64,000 nucleotides of DNA from Hyaloscypha bicolor E (Eukaryota > Ascomycota > Leotiomycetes > Helotiales > Hyaloscyphaceae), in contig NW_020194562.1 in the NCBI RefSeq assembly GCF_002865645.1, forward strand, positions 930,001 through 994,000, written 5' to 3'. Below the pieces are notes generated by a model, which saw only the letters and a list, made by a program, of their open reading frames with translations, ran no database searches and had not been told where the DNA came from. The position numbers were made by a program, and so were the translations under genes. How positions within the stretch are numbered: position 1 is the first letter of the stretch; the number at the start of each line of letters is the position of its first letter. This document shows, in pieces, positions 57,415-64,000 of this stretch.

Positions 57415-58446
57415 TAGGTTGATTGATTGATTGATAGCTATTTACGTCCAGCGGAGTACCAGAGTACCAGTGAAACTCGTTATCCTGTGACCTCCCGAAG
57501 GATATGAGGAGGTGCTAAGCTATGGAATTATAGTACATAATGTGCAGACCCCAGAATGCATTTCTAGTATGAGCGAACGTGCCAATAGGCTGGTAACTGT
57601 GAACCTTCCCCGCCGGTTGGGATGGCCACCAGAGTATACGTGAGAGGGAGACCCCCAAGAGTTGCTCTTGGAGAGCGTGTGGTGTATAGCTGAAAGGCCT
57701 AGGTTCGGAGCTGAAGAACACAGCGCGCGGCCTTCGTAGGTAAGTGTTGAGAAGGCAACGCAAAAGGTCACGTGCAATGGTTCTCCGATGACGACGGTCC
57801 ATTCTACGGTGATCTAAAACCTATTTATAGACACCCAAATAACCCCTATTATCCCTGAAACCCCCTGTTTAGCTGAATTGCCACTGCCAGCCCTAGGCAC
57901 CCATTTCCAACAGAAAGGAAGGGGTGCGTTTGACCACGTGATCTTCATGATTTCCTCTCTTTACGTTCACTCCCCAAGATTCACCGGCCTTTAATAAGTC
58001 TACTGTAAGCCACTTAGTATATTTAACCTTAAAAAACAAGTTAAGAACTAGAACGAGGGTGTTATGCTCGATTTGTCATCAAGTGATGGGTATAATATAG
58101 AGCTGGTTAGCGGCGTTTAGATAATAACATGACAGTTCCTTGAGTAATCCAGGAACAGAGGGGGGCGAGGGCGGGGCGACACTGACCATCACTCGACAAA
58201 TCTATATGAGTAGTGCTGTGTCAAGCTGTGACTGAGAATAAAAATAACTGAGTTCGTTATAAGAAAACCAAGACAAAAGAATACGCCAACACAAGTATTG
58301 CGCACCAGTCCTGTAAACCCAAATATTTTCCGGCATGGTATCAGCTGGAAACTGCAGAGAGTATCTCAGAAACCCATTGCTTCAAAGTCTGTCCACCCTC
58401 CATCGTCGCCTGCTCTATCCATTAATCCCATAACCTACCCTTTCCA
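57415..58446. other. Intergenic, no gene seen
   Basis: A GATT microsatellite lies at 57419-57437. Two overlapping minus-strand frames (57515-57802) have no features and run into a solo transposon end at 57730. The right part is the 3' flank of the bZIP gene. Confidence 0.5.
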
Positions 58447-58985
58447 TCACAACTGGGCTTGAGACTCGCTGCGCGACCTCTTGAACCTAGACGCCAGGAC
58501 ATCCTCAATAGACCTCTTCAGGTTCTCCGTCTTCTCCAAAAATGCTTCTATAGTACCGTACAGCACATCATTCACTAAGATTGATTGGTCGAGCTCCTCT
58601 TGCAGGGCCATGAGGGTCATTTTGCTACGTTGACGGAAGGCTATTTGAGAGATACGGTTTTGCTGCCTGCGCTTTTCTGACTTGTCGGCTGCTGGTGGAG
58701 ATTTCGCAATTTGGCCCCGCCCCTGTGAACGCCTCGTTTGGGCTCGAACGGTTTTTGGAGATGGGGAGACTTTCGAAGCGTTATTTCCCGCTGCAGGTGA
58801 AAGTTGAGTCCCAGCTACTTCGGATGCTGTGGGTGCCCCCTTCACTTGGGAGCTTGAGGGGGAGCCGTATTGCAAAGTTTCTTGTTCTGACTGACGAGGT
58901 TATGTTAGCCTTGATGATTTCACTCGGGTTAGAGCACTTGTGGTGTAACAAGGAGAAATACCCAGAGTAGAGGATCAAGGGACAT
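58447..58985 (-). CDS. bZIP transcription factor (fungal AP-1/Yap-like)
   Basis: Exon 58985-58962 (MSLDPLLW) and exon 58890-58447 are joined by a 71-nt intron (GTATTT...CAG) in phase 0, giving 155 aa. After a Ser-rich leader comes a basic region KRRQQNRISQIAFRQRSK (about residues 81-98), which follows the Yap-type pattern N-x-x-x-x-x-A-F-R-x-R. A leucine-zipper helix follows (MALQEELDQSILVNDVLYGTIEAFL). It is short for a Yap factor and has no C-terminal Cys-rich domain, as in the many small orphan bZIPs of Leotiomycetes and Eurotiomycetes, some of which neighbour secondary-metabolite genes. Met14 of the unspliced frame (58875) is an alternative start. Exon 1 is inferred from splice signals only. 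Confidence 0.8.
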
Positions 58986-59829
58986 TGATTGACAATTTAT
59001 TTCATAATCGGGTGGCCCAAGTCTTGCAAGTGTTGTTGGATATTGAAAACTATTGTGGTGAGTGTCCCAACCACAGTATTGACCGTATCCGTCTGTCATG
59101 GTTCTGAGGATTTATCTCGAAACAAAGACAGCAGAGTCCTCATGTCTCTCAATGGAGGTTCGAGGGATTTCATCGTTTCTATATTCTCTATTGAGGCTCG
59201 TCGGCCTAGCAAACTTGTGAGAAATGCAGAAGGCATTTTTAAATCCGATCTCGTTTACTCTTAAAGTTTTGAATATCCTTTATTGGCGATCTCGAAGAGC
59301 CTCGCGTTGAATTAGGTCATCAAGCGGTAAAAAGTAATTGTATGAGTACTTTGTGTTCATGTTTCAAATCACGAGCCTTTGTGCGAATCGGAAGCAATTC
59401 CTGAATGATCGAGATTTAGGGATGCCTCTAAGTGGCAATTCAGGTAAAAACCAAGTTCAGGATGCATTATTCAGCTACGTGCATGATGGAGGGTGCCGTG
59501 GAGTGAACGCTAGACGGATACGGAAGTGGCTGTCCGTTTTTGTGAGGTTTCCCGTGGCTGCCGCTCAAGTGCCTGAGACGTAACTAATCAGAGCATTGAG
59601 TTCGTCCCAGCCCAATCCCATTCCTTGGGAAAAAGAAACCTTCTGGGGAGCCACAGAGTTTTGGGCTCACGGCCTGTGTCCCATAAATTTTCATGGCCTT
59701 CTTCTGCCTTCTGCCGAGGTGTACTGCTGCAAGTGATGCGGAGACATGATGCGACGCTGACTCAAATGGGCAAACCAGACAAGTACCACATCCTTCCAGC
59801 CCCTTTTTGGAAACTCAAATGAACGAAGC
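58986..59829. other. Intergenic, no gene seen
   Basis: This stretch lies between the divergent bZIP and transcription-factor genes. It holds short plus-strand frames only and is a likely two-way promoter. Confidence 0.5.
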
Positions 59830-62195
59830 ATGCTTCAACACACCTGTCTGCCAGCGCAATCCTCCCAGTTATCCGAAACAGAGGAATCATCATCACCTTC
59901 GGACAGTGGGGGGCCATTCCAGCACTTAGAATTCATTGCAGAAGAAGTCCATGTGAATGACCCAAGCCAATCGCGTAAGGAAACCCACCTGTCTGTATAA
60001 CTGATAATACATTGCTAACCTCATATCTCGATCGAGCATAGTGCAGTCCCCAGTGGTAGGTTCCTCGATCCCCTCCGGTTCTTTCACCTCAGTGGACCTT
60101 ACCTATCCCGCATGAAGCTAAAATTGGCATCCAGAATCTACATTTCGTCCCCGAAACGGGGACAGCCCGCCCCCGCGGTACACTGCGAGAACTGATCCGT
60201 TCCAATGCACGGCGTAAGCCACGTCGTCGACCAAGACAGTCGAGCCGAGCAAAGCTCAAACCCCGAAACGAGGAGAACGACAGCAAGGATGCAGATGAAG
60301 TCAGGTTAACCGGAAGAAGCCCTGTCATTCAATGTCAGTTGGAAGCCACAAAGGCCCGTTTACATCGCGGTCCAGAATGCAATGCTATGGATCCTTTCTA
60401 TACCTTGCCCATTTCAGAGGTTGGCCAAACTCAATTCTTAACCTATCATTGTGAGTTTCTACTCAATCTTTACTTTGAACCGGCCGCATCAAAATCTTCT
60501 GGAATGATGTGAAATTAGCAATCTGATGCGATAAGACCCCCAACCCCACTTTGCTGCCATTTCCAGTTCGTTGCATTTGAACTGATCAAATACTTGGTGG
60601 CAGATCAAACAGTATTCGCTGAAAGCGATTGCCCAGTCAACCCAAGGAAAGAATGGATACCCTTTGCCATGACAGATCCGGCACTTTTGCACGTAACCCT
60701 AATGTTTTCAGCATGGCAACTGGTGGCCCTTCAAGGGAAACCGCCTCCCCCAGTAGTAATGTATCACAAAGCAGAGTCAATCCGTTGGCTGAACAAAAGT
60801 CTTCTGAAGACAAACCACGTTGCCACAGATGCATCAATTGCCGTTGTGGCAAACTTGACTAAGTTTGAGGTTTTTAGCCAATTCCGCCACAACTTCATAC
60901 TTAACTAATAACCTGGTGTTAGAATATAGCAGCAAACGCACCGGGTGTCAAAGTACACAGTACGTAAAGAACGTATTTCTTTATCTCATACCCGGGCTCT
61001 TATTTTCCCCTGCTCAGAGAGATGTCTCATCCTCCCGGCTCCCGCCCGGCTCTCTACTCCCGCAGAAAATGCGTTGCTAAGTTGTCTTAGTGGACGGTCT
61101 AGAGGCGTTGATAAAAACCAGAGGTGGAATACAAGCCCTGCCTGTGCATTCACATACAAGAAAATTGGCCACCTGGTTAGTGAAACCCCTATTTTTCCTA
61201 TCCGTTATGGTATTTCCTAATTATTTAACCGCATAGGGTGGACGTCGAGGCCGCAAATGTAATGGAAACCCAGCCACGCTTCAAATTACACATACAGGAT
61301 GACGAAGAACGACCGGAAAATTGGGGACTGTACAGTTCACTGGCCATGTTATACGAAGCCAAGCTTTTCCATCTCACTGGCTTGCAAGAGCTCAGTAGGG
61401 AGACGATGCAGGTGTATTGGGCCATACGCAATCTCTCTTCTCTGAAAGATTCCGCGATTCACTTAACTCGGAAAGTTGAATTCCCCTCGTGGAGTGACAT
61501 GCTGGAGAGGATTGGTAAGCCTATTTCCATATCAATTTGATAGCAACTCGGTTTGAGAGCCGAGTGCCTTGGGACTTGTTGGGAGCTACCGTGGCCCTTC
61601 ATGTTGGGGAATTGACTCATCCACTCCCGGAGATCCCTCTTGAATGTAAGTGAGTTGTATATACTAACTTGGCTTTTAAGAACGTCGAGTGGTCGCATTG
61701 CTCCTGTCCGAAGTCGTCAGATCTGGCAAGCCGAAACTGTCCATATTCATGCTCTTCGCGAACGCTGTCATATTCCACATCAACATGTTCATGCGAGATC
61801 TTCCGCGGGGCTTGCCCTTTTATAACCTACTCTCCGATCGATTGCGAGTTAACTTAGAGGCTGTCGACCTAGTATATCTGCATAAGGAGTATCCTGAAAT
61901 GATACTTTGGATTCTGCTGATGGGTGGTTTGGGGAGCTCGGGCACTCCTAATCGTCGATGGTACGCTAAACTTTTCGCTGGGATCTGTGTATCTTCGGGG
62001 CTACGAGGAGGGAATGCAATTTCGCATGCATTGGCCGGGTTCCTCTGGACTGAATTATATCGGACGCCGGTGACTAGCGGGTTCTGGAATGATGTTGCTA
62101 GGGCTCAGGGAATTGAGGGAGGCTACGACGTAAGGACACTCACAGCGCATGTCTCAGTGGCTGTTTTTAATGCACCCCCGGATATGTCAGAATAA
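59830..62195 (+). pseudogene. Fungal-specific transcription factor-like protein, no zinc cluster, probably decayed
   Basis: Plus-strand exons can be followed over the whole length: 59830-59974 (MLQHTCLPAQSS), 60042-60055, 60093-60450 (basic stretch RRKPRRRPRQSSR; DPFYTLPISEVGQTQFLTYH), 60567-about 60875, about 61085-61172 (GLEALIKTRGGIQALP), 61228-61514 (DVEAANVMETQPRF), 61544-61636 (ESRVPWDLLGATVALHVGEL) and about 61680-62195. The family pattern is the Fungal_trans_2-type regulatory domain (PF11951). No CX2CX6C zinc cluster is present. Some junctions do not fit: the phase fails at 60450/60567, the gap at 61515-61543 is only 29 nt, and the 61636 junction gives TAA. So either exon choices are wrong or the gene is broken. 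Confidence 0.6.
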
Positions 62196-63094
62196 TATTA
62201 ATCATGATTACTTTCAAGTCCACTCATTCCCTCATTGCTAACTTGCTCCTCGGACCCCCTGTCTCCTATTAAAAGAAATATAAATAAGTAAAATTATTAA
62301 TTAAATAATCTTTTATATAATAATTTTATACTTTCTTTAAGCTTCTTTAACTTTATTATAAATTTTAAAATAAGAAGTTATAATCTTGCTTTATAAGCTT
62401 TATTTAATAAAAATAAAAAGTAAAATTCTATATAATTATTAAGGAAATTAGAGATTTAGTAATAATTATTATATTAAAGAAAGCTTTAAAAACTTTATTA
62501 TTAAAACCTTTAATTTTATTTCTCTTTTTAGTTTAAGCTTTATATTAAATTTATTTAAATTACTAGTTTATAATAATTTGGCTTTTACTTTTAGCTTTTA
62601 ATATTATAATCTAATAATAATAACTTAAGTAATTCATTATATCTCTTAATATTTATATATTATATAATCCAGTTTTATAATAAATATAATAAAATTACTA
62701 ATAAGATACTTTTAATTTTAATATATTTAGAATACTTAAAGTGGAATTTACTAAAACTAATTATATAAATAATAAATTTGATTCAAGTAAAAAAGATATT
62801 TTAATAATATTTTTGGAAAATAAAGAGAAAGAGAGAGAGAGAGGAAAGAAATAGGGGGGTGCAGGGTAAAAACAGTAGAATAATCGTTTAGTAAACGATT
62901 ACTAATCGATTATAATAATAGCTAATCGATTACTAATAGATTGCTCAGCAATCGTTGCCGAGCCTAAATTCCCCTATCTCACCGCTTTTACTTTTTCCCC
63001 ACCTATATTCAGTATCATGTGGCTATATTGATGCTGGATTTTTTTTTGTAGCGGTTCTCCATGATTCTAACATAGAATGCAAAAATAACACTCA
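62196..63094. other. AT-rich RIP-like block and spacer
   Basis: 62270-62820 is almost pure A/T with no open frame, probably a RIP-destroyed repeat. 62820-62850 is a GA-rich tract. 62880-62950 carries AATCGTTTAGTAAACGATT and related TAATCGATTA palindromes. No gene is supported. Confidence 0.55.
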
Positions 63095-64000
63095 ATGGTT
63101 GCCGCTATAAAAACAATCAGCTGGTCATTCCGACTACTTCTCTTATCTTTAGTAGCTAATGTAATGCCATATCCGGTTGGGATTACATTGGGCACACTTA
63201 CTTGTAAGTAAATCGAGATTGAGGGAGACCCTGGACATATCTCAATTTTTTTCAATTGAACTAAGTGATTGAAACAGGAGTTCCGCTTACTACACCGACG
63301 CTGATGAATTGGTCTCCGTTGCTCGCGTTGTAGCTAACCATGAATGGCAGTCATTTTTCTCAGAGACGTGGAAAGATCCCAAGAATCAGGCGTTAGTACA
63401 GCCGTGCTTCTTTTGGACAAAATCAATAGCTCACCGTCCACGTTATAGATCACTGAGTGACGCGGAGGTAGCCTCTCTCTTTAGAGCGACATTGCAACAG
63501 ATCAAGACTGTTACTATTAATTCTATCGTTGTTCCTGTCCATATTGGAATCACGCTCTGGGTACACTGAAACAAGCCGCGATTGATGAGGGATTGATAAT
63601 GGAGTATCAACAAGTTACTGGCAGCCTAAACGCAGATCGACTTGCGTACAATATGGATTCGTGTACGGAATTCAAGCTGCCACCAAACGAAAGTTGCGAT
63701 CTTGATTACACCAATTTGGCCCTAGTCTTCAATTACGAGCCCGAACGCCTTTCAGTAGCTATGCTCGATGTTGGGCGGTATATTTGCAAGCCGTATAACA
63801 TTGAACACTACTCAAAGTTTGGAGAGATGAGTGGCAGTATCGTAAGTGCTCACCTTTTTTGTCATTGCACTTTCCTCTATCTATAGCAAGTATACTTAGC
63901 TCACACAATTCTCTTCTCTAGCTTGACCCCGCCCGACATCAGGAGTTATCTGAAAATCTCAAGCTTTATTTAGAAGTATTCAACGCAGGAATGAGAAAGA
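63095..64000 (+). pseudogene. Hsp70-like/actin-fold fungal protein, 5' part, frame break, runs off the window
   Basis: Exons 63095-63207, 63278-63841 and 63922 to the edge (introns of 70 and 80 nt). The start MVAAIKTISWSFRLLLLSLV is a signal peptide or membrane anchor. PVGITLGTLTCKS resembles the phosphate-1 loop of Hsp70-like ATPases (VGIDLGTT.S), degenerate here. Later CDLDYTNLALVFNYEPERLSVAMLDVG resembles the phosphate-2 region (V-DYGGGT-D-S). Between VHIGIT and LGTLKQAAIDEG (about 63555) the frame shifts by one base with no intron possible, so this copy is probably broken. Related secreted or anchored Hsp70-like proteins of unknown role are found in many ascomycetes. The identification is tentative. 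Confidence 0.55.

Noticed and set aside
62880..62950. TAATCGATTA palindromes as another hAT-type MITE end
   Set aside because: A CAGTAGAATAATCG start is present but no matching opposite end or 8-bp duplication was found.

Overview
The window looks like a chromosome segment of a filamentous ascomycete (Pezizomycotina, perhaps Leotiomycetes; the class is a guess). The reasons are genes with 47-120-nt GT-AG introns, families typical of these fungi (HET, URC4/DUF1688, AIM9-like kinase, auxilin Swa2, bZIP), and long AT-rich blocks full of TA-type stops, as left by repeat-induced point mutation (RIP).

Layout. 0-1 kb holds a TA-flanked inverted-repeat element, followed by an RRM gene (1.8-3.5 kb, minus). 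4.2-4.4 kb is a hAT-type MITE, and 5.24-9.31 kb a complete but RIP-decayed PIF/Harbinger-type element. 9.9-14.8 kb carries an acyltransferase-3 gene, an AIM9-like phosphotransferase gene with one in-frame stop, and a broken glutamic-peptidase (eqolisin) gene. 15.5-26.2 kb is gene-free and AT-rich. Translation of its plus strand shows two Helitron Rep/helicase copies about 5.04 kb apart, followed by a GC-rich trinucleotide island. 27.9-29.2 kb is a secreted/type I membrane protein gene.

31.8-37.2 kb is one large SNF2-family ATPase gene (minus). A 928-bp hAT-type element with a perfect 8-bp target duplication sits in its second exon, and another hAT-type MITE (31.0-31.5 kb) lies just 3' of the gene. 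38.7-40.8 kb is a HET-domain gene. 42.2-49.3 kb is the conserved core: an auxilin-like protein, a small two-TM protein, and URC4 of uracil catabolism. 52.0-54.8 kb is a PD-(D/E)XK-like gene with a frame break. 56.0-57.4 kb has two more MITEs. 58.4-62.2 kb has a bZIP gene and a decayed fungal transcription-factor gene. 63.1 kb to the end is the 5' part of an Hsp70-like gene with a frame break.

The core genes (auxilin, URC4, RRM, HET, acyltransferase) read through cleanly once introns are placed. Several accessory genes carry single-base breaks or a transposon, so this is a plausible picture of a core/accessory boundary shaped by DNA transposons and RIP. The most notable item is the hAT insertion inside the SNF2 exon. 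It is exactly frame-neutral in length, and it carries splice-like sites in both terminal repeats that would restore the reading frame if used.
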